Assembly (NCBI RefSeq): GCF_000971335.1
Contig: NZ_JZJL01000015.1
Span: 1 to 64,000 of the forward strand
From: Chromobacterium vaccinii
GTDB lineage: Bacteria > Pseudomonadota > Gammaproteobacteria > Burkholderiales > Chromobacteriaceae
Direction of reading: 5' to 3'
Length of the DNA: 64,000 bases
Below are positions 27,097 through 37,420 of the stretch, in pieces. The notes beneath the pieces were generated by a model. That model saw only the letters and a list, made by a program, of their open reading frames with translations. It was not told the origin of the DNA and made no database searches. The position numbers and the translations under genes are program-made. The first letter of the stretch is position 1. Every line of letters begins with the position of its first letter.

Positions 27097-28299
27097 TTAT
27101 TTAGCCTCGCCGCCGACGGTGGATACCACTTCCCACTTGCCGTTCTTCACTTGGTAGACGGTGACGGCGCCGTTCTTGATGTCGCCCTTGTCGTCGAAGG
27201 CGATCTTGCCGGTCACCCCCAGATAGTCGGTTTTGCCGACTTCAGGCAGGTAGGCTTTGGGGTCGTAGGACTTGGCGCGCTTCATCGCGTCCACCAGCAC
27301 CATCACCGCGTCGTATTCGAAAGGCGCGTAGATCTGCACGTCGGTGTTGAATTCCTTCTTGAACTTCTCGTCGAAGGCCTTGAAGCCAGGCATCTTGTCG
27401 CGCGAGATGCCGCAGCTGGACGCATATTGGCCTTCGGACGCGTCGCCGGCCAGCTTGACGAATTCCGGAGTCTGCCAGCCGTCGCCGCCCATCAGCTTGG
27501 CCTTCAGGCCCAGGCGCTGCATTTGCTTGGCCAGCGGGCCGGCTTGAGCGTCCATGCCGCCGTAGAACACCAGATCCGGGTTGGAGGCCTTGATCGAAGT
27601 GAGGATGGCGTTGAAGTCGGTGGCGGTGTTGTTGGTGAACTCGCGCTTCACCACTTGGGCGCCCTTGGACTTGACCGCGCCTTCGAACTGGTCGGCCAGA
27701 CCCTGGCCGTAGGCGGTGCGGTCGTCGATGATCGCGATTTTCTTGGCGTTCAGGGTGCCGGCTGCGAATTCGCCCAGCGCCTTGCCCTGCTGAACGTCGT
27801 TGGCGATCACGCGGAAGGTGGTCTTGAAGCCTTGCTTGGTGTAGTCCGGGTTGGTGGCGGATGGGGAAATCTGCGGGAGGCCGGCGTCGGAGTAGATCTT
27901 GGAGGCCGGGATGGTGGTGCCGGAGTTCAGGTGGCCGACCACGCCGACCACGCCGGCGTCCACCAGGCGCTGGGCGACCTGGGTGCCGATTTTCGGATCG
28001 CCCTGGTCATCCTCGGATACCAGTTCGAACTTGACCTTCTTGCCGCCGATTTCCACGCCCTTGGCGTTCAGGTCTTCGATGGCGAGCTTGGCACCGTATT
28101 CGTTGTCCTTGCCCAGGTGGGAGATCGGGCCGGACATCGGTGAGACTTGGCCGATCTTGACCACGGTTTCGCCGCCGGCTGCGGCTTGGCTGGGAGCGGA
28201 GGCGGGCTGGCTGCCCGTCGCCGGTTGTTCCTGCTTGCTGCAGGCGCTCATGGCGATGACGGCGGTGGCGATCAGGCTGTAGCGAGCGTATTTGTTCAT
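27097..28299 (-). CDS. Branched-chain amino-acid ABC transporter substrate-binding lipoprotein
   Basis: The 400-residue protein has a lipoprotein signal (VIAMSAC, Cys20) and a 25-residue Ser/Ala/Pro linker. The Leu/Ile/Val-binding-protein fold (peripla_BP_6) runs from KIGQVSPMSGPISHLGKDNEYGAKLAIEDLN to the end; it includes GHLNSGTTIPASKIY and PFEYDAVMVLVDAM. It should capture Leu, Ile, Val or a related amino acid outside the inner membrane. No permease or ATPase gene is adjacent, so its partner is elsewhere. A promoter and a terminator frame it as a single-gene unit. Confidence 0.9.
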   Translation of the reverse strand: MNKYARYSLIATAVIAMSACSKQEQPATGSQPASAPSQAAAGGETVVKIGQVSPMSGPISHLGKDNEYGAKLAIEDLNAKGVEIGGKKVKFELVSEDDQGDPKIGTQVAQRLVDAGVVGVVGHLNSGTTIPASKIYSDAGLPQISPSATNPDYTKQGFKTTFRVIANDVQQGKALGEFAAGTLNAKKIAIIDDRTAYGQGLADQFEGAVKSKGAQVVKREFTNNTATDFNAILTSIKASNPDLVFYGGMDAQAGPLAKQMQRLGLKAKLMGGDGWQTPEFVKLAGDASEGQYASSCGISRDKMPGFKAFDEKFKKEFNTDVQIYAPFEYDAVMVLVDAMKRAKSYDPKAYLPEVGKTDYLGVTGKIAFDDKGDIKNGAVTVYQVKNGKWEVVSTVGGEAK

Positions 28300-28388
28300 T
28301 GAGAGTTCCCCTGAATCTTATCTGCGTAGACTTTGATGATCTCTTTGGTAAACCAACAACACCATTAAGAGGCTGTTGGTTGCGACTG

Positions 28389-28418
28389 ATTATGGTGACC
28401 AGTTTGCGAGGGTGTCAA
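28389..28418 (-). promoter_or_regulatory. Sigma-70 promoter of the amino-acid binding protein gene
   Basis: On the minus strand TTGACA (28418-28413) and CATAAT (28394-28389) are spaced by 18 bases. The transcript would carry an untranslated leader of about 80 bases containing an inverted repeat (aaccaaca / tgttggtt, near 28352-28383). Confidence 0.65.
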
Positions 28419-28484
28419 TCTGGCCGGAAGCGCACTCAATGAATATAGGACCAAACTTGGCATTTTGCGGCAAACAAGTTGAAA

Positions 28485-28516
28485 ACGGGCGTATGGCCAT
28501 TCGGTCATACGCCCGT
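28485..28516 (-). terminator. hemH terminator
   Basis: acgggcgtatg and catacgcccgt form an 11-bp stem that extends by three more pairs around an attc loop. On the minus strand a TTTTC run follows. It lies about 70 bases past the hemH stop. Confidence 0.8.
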
Positions 28517-28588
28517 GTTTTCAGCTTATCCGGCTGATTTTAAAAGGTTTGTTCGGGGTGGTGGAAATCGGCGCGACTGATGTTGATG

Positions 28589-29677
28589 TCAGGTGGATGC
28601 CCCCATGTCATGCGCGCGAGTCGTTCTTTGGCGGCTATCTTCTGTCGGGATTTCTGTCCATCCGGCCAGATTGTTCCTGACGATCGTCGCAAGAGAGGTT
28701 ATCCATTGCGGGTCTTCGTTCAGGCAGGAGATGTAGCGGAATTCGCCACCGCCGCTGCTCAAGAAGGTTTCCTTGCCCTCCATCGCGATTTCTTCCAGCG
28801 TTTCCAGGCAGTCGCCGACAAAACCGGGGCAGACGACGTCCACCTTGGCGGTGTTAGCTTTGCCCAGCTCCGCCAGCACTTCGCTGGTATACGGTTTCAG
28901 CCATTCGGTGCGGCCGAAGCGGCTCTGAAAACTGATGACGTATTGATCCGCCCGCAGCTGCAGCGCCTCCGCCAGCAGCCGCCCGGTTTTCTGGCATTCG
29001 CAATGGTAGGGGTCGCCCTTGTCGCGGGTGAAGCGCGGCACGCCGTGGAAACTCATCACCAGCTTGTCCGGCTGTTGGCCGTATTGCCAATGCTGGCGTA
29101 TCTGGGCCGCCAGCGCGGCGATATAGCCGGGATCATCGTGGAAGTGCCGCACCGTGCGCACGTCCGGCATATTGCGCAGCCGGGTCAACGCGCGGAAGGC
29201 TTCGTCCAGGGCGGTGCCGCTGGAGGAGGCGGCGTATTGCGGATATAGCGGCAGCAGTAGCAGCCGCTCCACGCCTTGTTCCCGCATCTTGCCGATCACG
29301 CTTTCGATGGACGGATTGCCGTAGCGCATCGCGTAGTCGACCACCAGGTCGCGCAGGCCCATTTCGCCCAGTTGCCCCTTCAGCAGTTTGGCCTGGCTGC
29401 GGGTGTGGGTCAGCAGCGGCGAGCCTTCCTTGGTCCAGATGCTGGCGTATTTGCGGGCCGATTGCTTGGGGCGGGTGTTCAGGATGATGCCGTTGAGGAT
29501 CAGCCACCAGGGCAGGCGCGGAATCTCGATCACGCGCGGATCGGACAGGAACTGCTTGAGGTAGGGCCGCAGCGCCTGGGCGGTGGGCGCGTCGGGCGTG
29601 CCCAGGTTGATCAGCAGCACGCCGGTCTTGGGCATGTAGTCGTGGCGGAACGAGGGTTCGGGCAGATAGCGGGGCAT
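28589..29677 (-). CDS. hemH: Ferrochelatase
   Basis: The roughly 362-residue enzyme inserts Fe2+ into protoporphyrin IX, the last step of heme synthesis. Family motifs are [55 protein letters not shown] (active-site His) and [16 protein letters not shown] (active-site Glu). The ATG at 29677 has AGGA in place; an ATG two codons earlier would overlap that site. It supplies heme for, among others, the KatE catalase in this window. Confidence 0.95.
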   Translation of the reverse strand: MPRYLPEPSFRHDYMPKTGVLLINLGTPDAPTAQALRPYLKQFLSDPRVIEIPRLPWWLILNGIILNTRPKQSARKYASIWTKEGSPLLTHTRSQAKLLKGQLGEMGLRDLVVDYAMRYGNPSIESVIGKMREQGVERLLLLPLYPQYAASSSGTALDEAFRALTRLRNMPDVRTVRHFHDDPGYIAALAAQIRQHWQYGQQPDKLVMSFHGVPRFTRDKGDPYHCECQKTGRLLAEALQLRADQYVISFQSRFGRTEWLKPYTSEVLAELGKANTAKVDVVCPGFVGDCLETLEEIAMEGKETFLSSGGGEFRYISCLNEDPQWITSLATIVRNNLAGWTEIPTEDSRQRTTRAHDMGAST

Positions 29678-29732
29678 GGCCATCCTTTATTATGGGAAAG
29701 CGGGCGCCGCGGCAACGGCGCCCGTGGAGGTC

Positions 29733-32042
29733 TCAGTCTTCTCTGGCAGGCGCCAGCACGGTGCGGTTGCCGTTGCTTTCCATCGAGGACACCAGGCCGG
29801 CGGCCTCCATCTGCTCGATCAGCCGGGCCGCACGGTTGTAGCCGATGCGCAGGTGGCGCTGGACGGAGGAAATCGACGCCTTGCGGGTTTTCACCACGAT
29901 GGCGACGGCTTCGTCGTACAGCGGATCGGATTCGCCGTCCGATTCGCCGTCCAGGCCTCCGGAGCTGGCGTTGTCGTCGCCGTCGGCCTGTCCGGTGAGG
30001 ATGCCTTCGACGTAGTTCGGCTCGCCGGTGGTTTTCAGGAATTCCACCACGTGGTGCACTTCCTCGTCGGAGACGAAGGCGCCATGGACGCGGTTGGGGT
30101 AGCCGGTGCCCGGCGGCAGATAAAGCATGTCGCCCTGGCCCAGCAGCGCCTCCGCGCCCATCTGGTCCAGGATGGTGCGGCTGTCTATCTTGCTGGACAC
30201 CTGGAAGGCGATCCGGGTCGGGATATTGGCCTTGATCAGGCCGGTGATCACGTCCACCGACGGCCGCTGGGTGGCCAGGATCAGGTGGATGCCGGCGGCG
30301 CGGGCCTTCTGCGCCAGGCGGGCGATCAGCTCCTCGATCTTCTTGCCGGCCACCATCATCAGGTCGGCCAGCTCGTCTATCACCACCACCACCAGCGGCA
30401 GAGTGTCGAGCGGCTCCGGCGTTTCCGGCGTCAGGCTGAACGGATTGGGGATCTTCTCGCCGGCTTTGTCGGCGTCCTTGATCTTCTGGTTGAAGCCGGC
30501 CAGGTTGCGCACGCCGAGCTTGGACATCAGCTTGTAGCGGCGCTCCATCTCGCCCACGCACCAGTTCAGCGCGTTGGCGGCCTGCTTCATGTCGGTGACC
30601 ACCGGGGCCAGCAGGTGCGGAATGCCTTCATACACCGACAGTTCCAGCATTTTCGGGTCCACCATGATCAGCCGCACTTCCTGCGGCGTCGCCTTGTACA
30701 GCAGCGACAGGATCATCGCGTTGATCGCCACCGATTTGCCGGAGCCGGTGGTGCCGGCCACCAGCACGTGCGGCATCTTGGCCAGGTCGGCCGACACCGG
30801 CTGGCCGGCGATGTCCTTGCCCAGCGCCATGGTCAGGCGCGAGGCCATGTTCTGGTAGCCGTCCGAGCCGATGATCTCGGTCAGCTTCACGATCTGGCGC
30901 TTGGGATTGGGCAGCTCCAGGCCCATGTAGGTTTTGCCCGGAATGGTTTCCACCACGCGGATGGAAACCAGCGACAGCGCGCGCGCCAGGTCCTTCATCA
31001 GGTTGACGATCTGGGCGCCCTTGACGCCGACCGCGGGTTCGATCTCGTAACGGGTGATCACCGGGCCGGGATAGGCGGCGATCACCTTGACGTCCACGCC
31101 GAAGTCGGCCAGCTTGCGCTCGATCAGCCTGGACGTGTATTCCACCGTTTCCTGCGACACCGTTTCCAGCAGCTCCTTGGGCGTGTCCAGCAGGCTCAGG
31201 CCAGGCAGGGCGGCGTCTTTGGGATCGGCGAACAGCGACTGCTGAACCGGCTTCTGCGCCTTGGCCGACACCGGCACTTCCAGCACCGGCGGCTCAATGC
31301 GCACCGGCGCGGTTTCCTCGATCTTCTTCTTGGCGACCGACACCTTTTCCTCGCGCTTCTGCGCGGTTTCCTTGCCGATCTCGCGGTCTTTCTTCGCCTG
31401 CCAGCTTTGCCACAGGCCAATCACGCCTTCCTCCAGCCACGTGCCGATGCGCTCCATCAGATTGAGCCAGGACAGGCCGGTGAACAGCGAGAAGCCGATG
31501 GCGGACAGCACGCCCAACAGCAGGTAGGAGCCGGACAGGCCCAGGCCGTGGGCGATGCCCTTGCCGATGAAGTGGCCGAACATGCCGCCGGCGTCCAGCG
31601 GCAGCTTCAAGGCCTTGCCGTCCAGCACGATGGCTTCGAAGCTGGAGCTGGATACCAGCAACAGCACGAAGCCGCCGACGGCGGCGGCGGTGATGGGGTT
31701 GAACTTGAAGCCCAGGCTTTCGATGCGGCGGTAGCCCCAGCCTATCGCCACCAGGCAGAACACCACCAGCCACCAGGTGGAAAAGCCGAACACGTACAGC
31801 AGCATGTCCGACAGCCAGGCCCCGAACGCGCCGCCGTAATTGCGGACGGTGGGGTCGGAGGAGCTGTGCGACCAAGAGGAGTCGAGCGGGGAGTAGCTGG
31901 CAAGCACCAGCACAAGGTAGACAGCCGCCACCGCCATCAGCAGCCACCATGCTTCGCGAAGCAGGGAGACCAGTTGAGGCGGCAGCGGCGTCTGGTTGTT
32001 CTTGACTACGGCTTTGCGCTTGAAAAATCGCATTTTTTTCAT
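29733..32042 (-). CDS. ftsK: DNA translocase FtsK
   Basis: The 769-residue protein has four N-terminal membrane helices (about 25-190), a charged linker, the alpha domain and a RecA-like motor. Walker A is [15 protein letters not shown] and Walker B is [13 protein letters not shown], with [14 protein letters not shown]. The C-terminal gamma winged-helix domain ([37 protein letters not shown]) reads the KOPS sites. It pumps DNA and activates XerCD at the division septum. The short linker is typical of Neisseriales-type FtsK. Confidence 0.96.
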   Translation of the reverse strand: MKKMRFFKRKAVVKNNQTPLPPQLVSLLREAWWLLMAVAAVYLVLVLASYSPLDSSWSHSSSDPTVRNYGGAFGAWLSDMLLYVFGFSTWWLVVFCLVAIGWGYRRIESLGFKFNPITAAAVGGFVLLLVSSSSFEAIVLDGKALKLPLDAGGMFGHFIGKGIAHGLGLSGSYLLLGVLSAIGFSLFTGLSWLNLMERIGTWLEEGVIGLWQSWQAKKDREIGKETAQKREEKVSVAKKKIEETAPVRIEPPVLEVPVSAKAQKPVQQSLFADPKDAALPGLSLLDTPKELLETVSQETVEYTSRLIERKLADFGVDVKVIAAYPGPVITRYEIEPAVGVKGAQIVNLMKDLARALSLVSIRVVETIPGKTYMGLELPNPKRQIVKLTEIIGSDGYQNMASRLTMALGKDIAGQPVSADLAKMPHVLVAGTTGSGKSVAINAMILSLLYKATPQEVRLIMVDPKMLELSVYEGIPHLLAPVVTDMKQAANALNWCVGEMERRYKLMSKLGVRNLAGFNQKIKDADKAGEKIPNPFSLTPETPEPLDTLPLVVVVIDELADLMMVAGKKIEELIARLAQKARAAGIHLILATQRPSVDVITGLIKANIPTRIAFQVSSKIDSRTILDQMGAEALLGQGDMLYLPPGTGYPNRVHGAFVSDEEVHHVVEFLKTTGEPNYVEGILTGQADGDDNASSGGLDGESDGESDPLYDEAVAIVVKTRKASISSVQRHLRIGYNRAARLIEQMEAAGLVSSMESNGNRTVLAPARED

Positions 32043-32091
32043 ATTTGGCTATGACAGCTGATGATTATAGCCTGATGCGAAGCTTTTCACC

Positions 32092-33198
32092 TTACCGAGG
32101 ATACAGCGCGCCCAGCACGCGGGGGCCCTGCGCGCCGGTGACGGAGGGCAGGTTGCCGGCTTGGCGATGGTCGAAACGCCAGCCCAGCCAAGCGAAGGCG
32201 ATCGCCTCGATCAGATGAGCGGGCAGTCCCAGCGCTTCGATCGCGCCCACTTGCTGCCCAGGCAGCAGGCGGGCTATCTCGGCCATCAGCGCGCCGTTGC
32301 GGGCGCCGCCGCCGCAGGCGTAGACCGCCTGGTTGCCGGGGCAGTGCTCAAGGATGGAGTCGGCGATGCCGCGGGCGCTGAAGGCCAGCAAGGTGGCTTG
32401 CACATCTTGGGCAGAAGGCGCGGACGATAGCGCGGCCAGCTTTCCGGCCAGCCATTCGTCATCGAACAGGTCGCGCCCGGTGCTTTTGGGCGGCGGCTGC
32501 GTCAGATAAGGCTCGGCCAGCATCGCGGCCAGCAATGGCGCGTGGACCGCTCCGCCGGCGGCCCAGCGGCCGTCGTCGTCGAAGGGCTGGCCGGTGTGGC
32601 GCAGGCACCATGCATCCATCAGCATATTGCCGGGTCCGCAGTCGAAGCCTATCGCCTCTTGGCCGGCATGCAGCCGGGCGATGTTGCTGATGCCGCCGAT
32701 ATTGAGGATCACCCGTTTTTCGTCCGGGCTGGAGAAAGCGCTTTGCTGAAAAGCGGGCACCAGCGGCGCGCCATGGCCGCCGGCGGCGACGTCGCGGCTG
32801 CGGAAGTCGGCGATCACGTCGATGCCGGACAGTTCGGCCAGCTTGGCCATATTGCCGATCTGAACCGTGTAGCCGTCGTGCGGCGCGTGGCGCACGGTCT
32901 GGCCGTGGCAGGCGATGGCGCGGATGTCGTTTGGATGGCGGCCCGACTTTGCCAGCAATTCGCCCGCGGCCTGGGCGTAGATCTCGGCCAATCGGTTGGC
33001 CAGCGTTTCCGCGCGGTGCAACTCGTCGTGGCCGCGCGGCTGCAGCGCCAGCACTGCGGACTTCACCTCCGCGGGGTAGGGGACGACATGATCGGCCAGC
33101 GGCCGGGGCCGGCCGGCGTCGTCGAAGCGCACCATCACGGCGTCTACGCCGTCCAGGCTGGTGCCGGACATCATTCCAATGTATAGGTCAGTCATCAA
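32092..33198 (-). CDS. anmK: Anhydro-N-acetylmuramic acid kinase
   Basis: The 368-residue sugar kinase of the AnmK family phosphorylates and opens 1,6-anhydroMurNAc during peptidoglycan recycling. Signatures are YIGMMSGTSLDGVDAVMVRFD, IACHGQTVRHAPHDGYTVQIG, ADFRSRDVAAGGHGAPLVPAF, NIGGISN and GFDCGPGNMLMD. The ATG overlaps the stop of the M23 peptidase gene by four bases, making a cell-wall operon. Confidence 0.95.
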   Translation of the reverse strand: MMTDLYIGMMSGTSLDGVDAVMVRFDDAGRPRPLADHVVPYPAEVKSAVLALQPRGHDELHRAETLANRLAEIYAQAAGELLAKSGRHPNDIRAIACHGQTVRHAPHDGYTVQIGNMAKLAELSGIDVIADFRSRDVAAGGHGAPLVPAFQQSAFSSPDEKRVILNIGGISNIARLHAGQEAIGFDCGPGNMLMDAWCLRHTGQPFDDDGRWAAGGAVHAPLLAAMLAEPYLTQPPPKSTGRDLFDDEWLAGKLAALSSAPSAQDVQATLLAFSARGIADSILEHCPGNQAVYACGGGARNGALMAEIARLLPGQQVGAIEALGLPAHLIEAIAFAWLGWRFDHRQAGNLPSVTGAQGPRVLGALYPR

Positions 33199-34529
33199 TC
33201 GATCTGGGCAACGTTGACCGGGATGTTCTGCAGCAGATCAAGCCGCGCGCTCAGCACCTGTTTCTTGGCGTCGAATTGCGCGAGCTGGGTCTTGCTCAGG
33301 CCCGGGGTGGGCAGGGCGTTGGTGGCCGGGTCCACTGGCTGGTCGTTGACCCGCACCTCGAAGTGCAGGTGGGCGCCGGTGGAGCGGCCCGTGCTTCCAA
33401 CATAGCCTATCACATCGCCGGCCTTTACCTTGCCGCCGGCCTGGATGCCCTTGCCGAAGGCGCGCATATGGGCGTACAGCGTGGTCAGCTTGGCGTTGTG
33501 GCGTATCATCACCACGTTGCCGTAGCCGTTCTCGCGCGCCACTTTGACCAGCTCGCCGTCGGCCGGCGCCACGATGGGCGTGCCGGCGCTGGCGGCGTAG
33601 TCGATGCCGGAATGCATGCGCAGGGAACGCAGGATGGGATGCATGCGCAGGCCGAAACCCGAGCTGATGCGGGCGCTGGCCACCGGCTGGCGGCTGAAGC
33701 CCTTCTTGACCGGCTTGCCTTCGCTGTCGTAGTAGGCGCCGCTTTCGCTGTCATGGGCGAAATAGAACGCTTGGTGCAGCTTGCCGGCGCGTTCGATAGA
33801 CACCGCCAGCAGGTTGCCGCTGGCGATGGAGCTGCCGGCGTAGACCATGGTTTCGTAGACCAGATTGATGCGGTCGCCCGGCTTCAGACTGGAGAGTTCG
33901 AACTGGTCGGAGAACACTTCGGACAACTGGTTGCGGATGTCGGCCGGCACGCGGGCGGCGGCCAGCTCGGCGGCGGCGCCTCGCTTCAGCGTGATCGAGC
34001 GCACGGTTTCCACGCTCTCGGCGGCCACCGGATCGGCGCTGGCCTGCCACTTGCCGTCGCGCTTCTCCAGCGCCACCAACAGTTGCTCGCCGTTGTCGTC
34101 ATCCTGCAGGAAGCGCAGGCCGAACAGCTCGCCGGCGTCGTTGGTCTGCACCGTCAGCGTGGCGCCGACTTTCAGCTTGAGCAGATCCTTGGCCACCGGG
34201 CTGGTATACAGGAAGGCGCGGGCTTCGTTGTCGCGCACGCCCAGGCGGTTCAGCACCCGGGCCACGGTGTCGCCGCGCTTGACCGCTTCGTCGCGCCAGT
34301 AGCGGGTCTGGCTGTCGGCGAAATGGAATTCCGGCAGCGCCAGCCGTTCGATCACTTGTTGCTGCCTAACCTGCTCGGGCAGGGTTTCCTTGGCGCCGTT
34401 GGCCACGGCGAAGGCGGTGGCCGTGCCCAGCAGCGGCAGGCAGGCGGCGATGCCGAGCCAGCTCAGGTGGTGGTTGACCAGCCGGCTGGCGCACTTTTGC
34501 GGGATGTGTAGCAGTTTGCGATAATCCAT
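33195..34529 (-). CDS. M23-family peptidoglycan endopeptidase
   Basis: The protein has about 444 residues when started at the ATG at 34529 (GGAAAAG upstream). It has an N-terminal membrane anchor (LGIAACLPLLGTATAFAV), an OapA/LysM-like region (RGDTVARVLNRLGV) and a C-terminal LytM/M23 metallopeptidase domain. Zinc ligands lie in HSGIDYAA and HLHFEV. It should cut peptide cross-links in the periplasm and so allow wall growth. It is coupled by overlap to anmK. Confidence 0.9.
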   Translation of the reverse strand: MDYRKLLHIPQKCASRLVNHHLSWLGIAACLPLLGTATAFAVANGAKETLPEQVRQQQVIERLALPEFHFADSQTRYWRDEAVKRGDTVARVLNRLGVRDNEARAFLYTSPVAKDLLKLKVGATLTVQTNDAGELFGLRFLQDDDNGEQLLVALEKRDGKWQASADPVAAESVETVRSITLKRGAAAELAAARVPADIRNQLSEVFSDQFELSSLKPGDRINLVYETMVYAGSSIASGNLLAVSIERAGKLHQAFYFAHDSESGAYYDSEGKPVKKGFSRQPVASARISSGFGLRMHPILRSLRMHSGIDYAASAGTPIVAPADGELVKVARENGYGNVVMIRHNAKLTTLYAHMRAFGKGIQAGGKVKAGDVIGYVGSTGRSTGAHLHFEVRVNDQPVDPATNALPTPGLSKTQLAQFDAKKQVLSARLDLLQNIPVNVAQID

Positions 34530-34724
34530 CACTTTTCCGGGCAGGCGCCGCCTGCCTATGCAAAATATTGATCCGATTCCAGCGCATGCATGCGCCAAAA
34601 TCATGTTTGGTAGGCGGCTCGCGCGATAGTTCCGGCAAAAGACGTCAGTGTGCCGCAGAATGATGCTCGAGCCAAATGACCAGCGGCCAAAATGGCCGCC
34701 ATTCCCAACCCATCTGGCAAGAAT

Positions 34725-35723
34725 ATGAAATTAACCCTGTTGTTACCCGGCCTATGCTGGCTGGACGCCCATGACGGCGCGGAGGTAGGCAAGGGGCTGA
34801 GTGTGCCGGCGTTGCAACAATTGCTGGGCAAGGGCATGCTGCAGCGGCGCGAGCAGAGCCACGCCGAATGCCTGGGCCGGCTATGGGGCGCGGCGCCGGC
34901 CGGTTTGGCGCGGATAGCCGCCGCCGAAGCCGGCCTGGACGCCGAAAGTGGCGACTGGCTGTTCGCCGATCCGGTGCATTTGAGGGTGGATCGCGACCGG
35001 GCGCTGCTGGCCGATGTGGGTGTGATGCAGGTGAGCCAGGACGAAGCCGTCAAGCTGACGGATGCCTTGAGCCGACACTTCGGCGAAGACGGATTGAGCT
35101 TCCACCCTGCGACGCCGGGGCGCTGGCTGTTGCGATCCGACAAACCGCTGCGCGCGCGCTTCACGCCGCTGTGGGATGTGGTGGGAGAGGACATCAACCG
35201 CCATCTGCCGCAAGGCGACGATGGCCTGGCCTGGAGCCGGATGCTGAACGAGCTGCAGATGCTGCTGTATACCCAGCCGATCAATGACGAGCGCGAAATG
35301 CGAGGCGAGCTGGCCGTCAACAGCGTGTGGCTGTGGGGCGAGGGCGAACCCGGCGCGTGGAGCGCGCCCGCGGCCAGACTGCTGGCCGATGACGAGGCGC
35401 TGCGCTTGCTGGCGGAGCGCTCGGGCATGGGCATCGACGCCGCGCCGTTCGCCTTTGGCGGCCTGGAACCTGGCGATGATTGCCTGCTGGCGCTGGACGC
35501 GCTGCAGGCCGCCGCGCAGTATCGCGACGCTTGGGGCTGGCGCGAAACGCTGGAGAGGCTGGAAGGCGACTGGTTCGCGCCCATGCTGTCCGCGCTGCGC
35601 CAGCGCAAGCTGGAGCAACTGACGCTGATCGCCACCGGCCCGGCCGGTTTCGAGCTGACGCTCAAACCGTCCGATCTGTGGAAGTTCTGGAAACGCGCGC
35701 TGCCGCTGGCGGCGCTGTACTAG
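34725..35723 (+). CDS. RpfE-like conserved protein upstream of recJ
   Basis: The 332-residue protein starts at the ATG at 34725. It belongs to a conserved betaproteobacterial and xanthomonad group encoded directly upstream of recJ (called RpfE or phosphoglycerate-mutase-like). Recognisable are LTLLLPGLCWLD at the start and WAFADPVHL-like LFADPVHLRVDRD. Also visible are the NELQMLLYTQP region and VNSVWLWGEG. The biochemical role is unknown. The recJ start is nine bases past the stop. Confidence 0.65.
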   Translation: MKLTLLLPGLCWLDAHDGAEVGKGLSVPALQQLLGKGMLQRREQSHAECLGRLWGAAPAGLARIAAAEAGLDAESGDWLFADPVHLRVDRDRALLADVGVMQVSQDEAVKLTDALSRHFGEDGLSFHPATPGRWLLRSDKPLRARFTPLWDVVGEDINRHLPQGDDGLAWSRMLNELQMLLYTQPINDEREMRGELAVNSVWLWGEGEPGAWSAPAARLLADDEALRLLAERSGMGIDAAPFAFGGLEPGDDCLLALDALQAAAQYRDAWGWRETLERLEGDWFAPMLSALRQRKLEQLTLIATGPAGFELTLKPSDLWKFWKRALPLAALY

Positions 35724-35731
35724 AAGAAGAT

Positions 35732-37420
35732 ATGTCGCAAATCGTCACTCGAGAAGTGCCCGCCGAACTGCAGCATAAGCTGCTTGGCCAAGGGCTGACC
35801 GCGCTGCAGGCGCGGCTGTACGCCGCCCGCGGCATCGCCGACAGCGAAGAGCTGGATTACGGCCTGAAAGGCCTGCTGCCGTATCAAAACCTGAAGAACG
35901 CCGAAGCGATGGCCTGCCGGCTGGCCGACGCCATCGCCGCCAAACAGCGCCTGCTGGTGGTGGCCGATTACGACGCCGACGGCGCGACCGCCTGCGCGGT
36001 GGCGGTGAAGGGCTTGTCGATGCTGGGCGCCACCATCGGCTTCATCGTGCCCAATCGCTTCGAATACGGCTATGGCCTGACGCCGGAGATCGTCGAGCTG
36101 GCGGCGCAGAAGCGGCCTGACATCATCGTCACTGTCGACAACGGCATCGCCAGCGTGGCCGGGGTGGATGCCGCCAGGGCTCGCGGCATCGAGGTGCTGG
36201 TGACCGACCACCACCTGCCGGGCGACACCTTGCCGGATGCCTTGATCGTCAACCCGAACCAGCCCGGCTGCGAATTTCCGTCCAAGAATCTGGCCGGCGT
36301 CGGCGTGATGTTCTACGTGCTGATGGCCTTGCGGGTGGAGATGCGCCGGCGCGGCGTGTTCGACGAGCAGACCCAGCCCAATCTGGGCGTGCTGCTGGAC
36401 CTGGTGGCGCTGGGCACGGTGGCCGATGTGGTGCGGCTGGACCGCAACAACCGCACCCTGGTAGAGAACGGCTTGAAACGGATGCGGGCCGGGCGGATGG
36501 CGCCGGGCATCGCCGCCTTGTTCCGCGTCGCCGGCCGCGCCCATTACAAAGCCAATACCTTCGATCTTGGCTTTACGCTGGGCCCGCGGCTCAACGCGGC
36601 CGGCCGGCTGGACGACATGAGCCTGGGCATCGCCTGCCTGTTGGCCAGCAATGAAGAGCAGGCGGTGCGGCTGGCGCAGGAGCTGGACAAGCTCAACCGC
36701 GAGCGGCGCGGCATCGAAGCCGGCATGCAGGACGAGGCGCTGGCGGCATTGTCCGGCATCGACGCCGGCAACCGCTACACGCTGACCCTGTACCGCGACG
36801 ACTGGCACCAGGGCGTAGTGGGGATTGTGGCTTCCCGGTTGAAAGAGCGCTTCCACCGCCCCGTCATCGTATTCGCGCCCGGCGACGAGGGCGAGATCAA
36901 GGGCTCCGGCCGCTCGATTCCCGGTTTCCACCTGCGCGACGCGCTGGACCTGGTCTACAAGCGCCACCCGGGCCTGATCCTGAAGTTTGGCGGCCACGCG
37001 ATGGCGGCCGGCCTGAGCCTGGATGAAAGCCGCTTCGCGGAGTTTCAGCAGGCATTCGAGGCGGTGGCGCGCGAGCTGATGGATGAGAAGCAACTGACCC
37101 GGATGATAGAAACCGACGGCAGCCTGCCGGCGCGGGACGTCAATCTGCAGCTGGCCGAGACGCTGGCGGCCGAGGTATGGGGGCAGGGCTTCCCGGTGCC
37201 GTACTTCCACGACCAGTTCATGGTGGTCAACCAGAAACTGGTGGGCGACAAGCACCTGAAGCTGCGCCTGGCACGCGAAGGCTGCGAATTCGACGCGATG
37301 CTGTTCAACCACGCCGACTGGCTGCCGGACCGCATCCAGGCGGTGTACCAGTTGATCGCCAATGAATGGCAGGGGCGCAAGGAGCTGCAGGTCTATCTGC
37401 AGCATTGGGCGGCCGCTTGA
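35732..37420 (+). CDS. recJ: Single-stranded-DNA exonuclease RecJ
   Basis: The 562-residue exonuclease is a DHH superfamily member acting 5' to 3' on ssDNA in recombination and mismatch repair. Metal-binding motifs are LVVADYDADGATA, IVTVDNGIAS, VTDHHLPGD and LGTVADVV. The DHHA1 domain carries KFGGHAMAAGLSL. The ATG is preceded by GAAGAAG nine bases from the stop of the RpfE-like gene. Its stop overlaps a TTG start of the following ATPase gene. Confidence 0.96.
   Translation: MSQIVTREVPAELQHKLLGQGLTALQARLYAARGIADSEELDYGLKGLLPYQNLKNAEAMACRLADAIAAKQRLLVVADYDADGATACAVAVKGLSMLGATIGFIVPNRFEYGYGLTPEIVELAAQKRPDIIVTVDNGIASVAGVDAARARGIEVLVTDHHLPGDTLPDALIVNPNQPGCEFPSKNLAGVGVMFYVLMALRVEMRRRGVFDEQTQPNLGVLLDLVALGTVADVVRLDRNNRTLVENGLKRMRAGRMAPGIAALFRVAGRAHYKANTFDLGFTLGPRLNAAGRLDDMSLGIACLLASNEEQAVRLAQELDKLNRERRGIEAGMQDEALAALSGIDAGNRYTLTLYRDDWHQGVVGIVASRLKERFHRPVIVFAPGDEGEIKGSGRSIPGFHLRDALDLVYKRHPGLILKFGGHAMAAGLSLDESRFAEFQQAFEAVARELMDEKQLTRMIETDGSLPARDVNLQLAETLAAEVWGQGFPVPYFHDQFMVVNQKLVGDKHLKLRLAREGCEFDAMLFNHADWLPDRIQAVYQLIANEWQGRKELQVYLQHWAAA

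Noticed and set aside
29676-32054. A 792-codon plus-strand ORF opposite ftsK
   Set aside because: Its product is a His/Gln/Arg/Gly mixture that is the antisense image of FtsK codons; no motif or start site.
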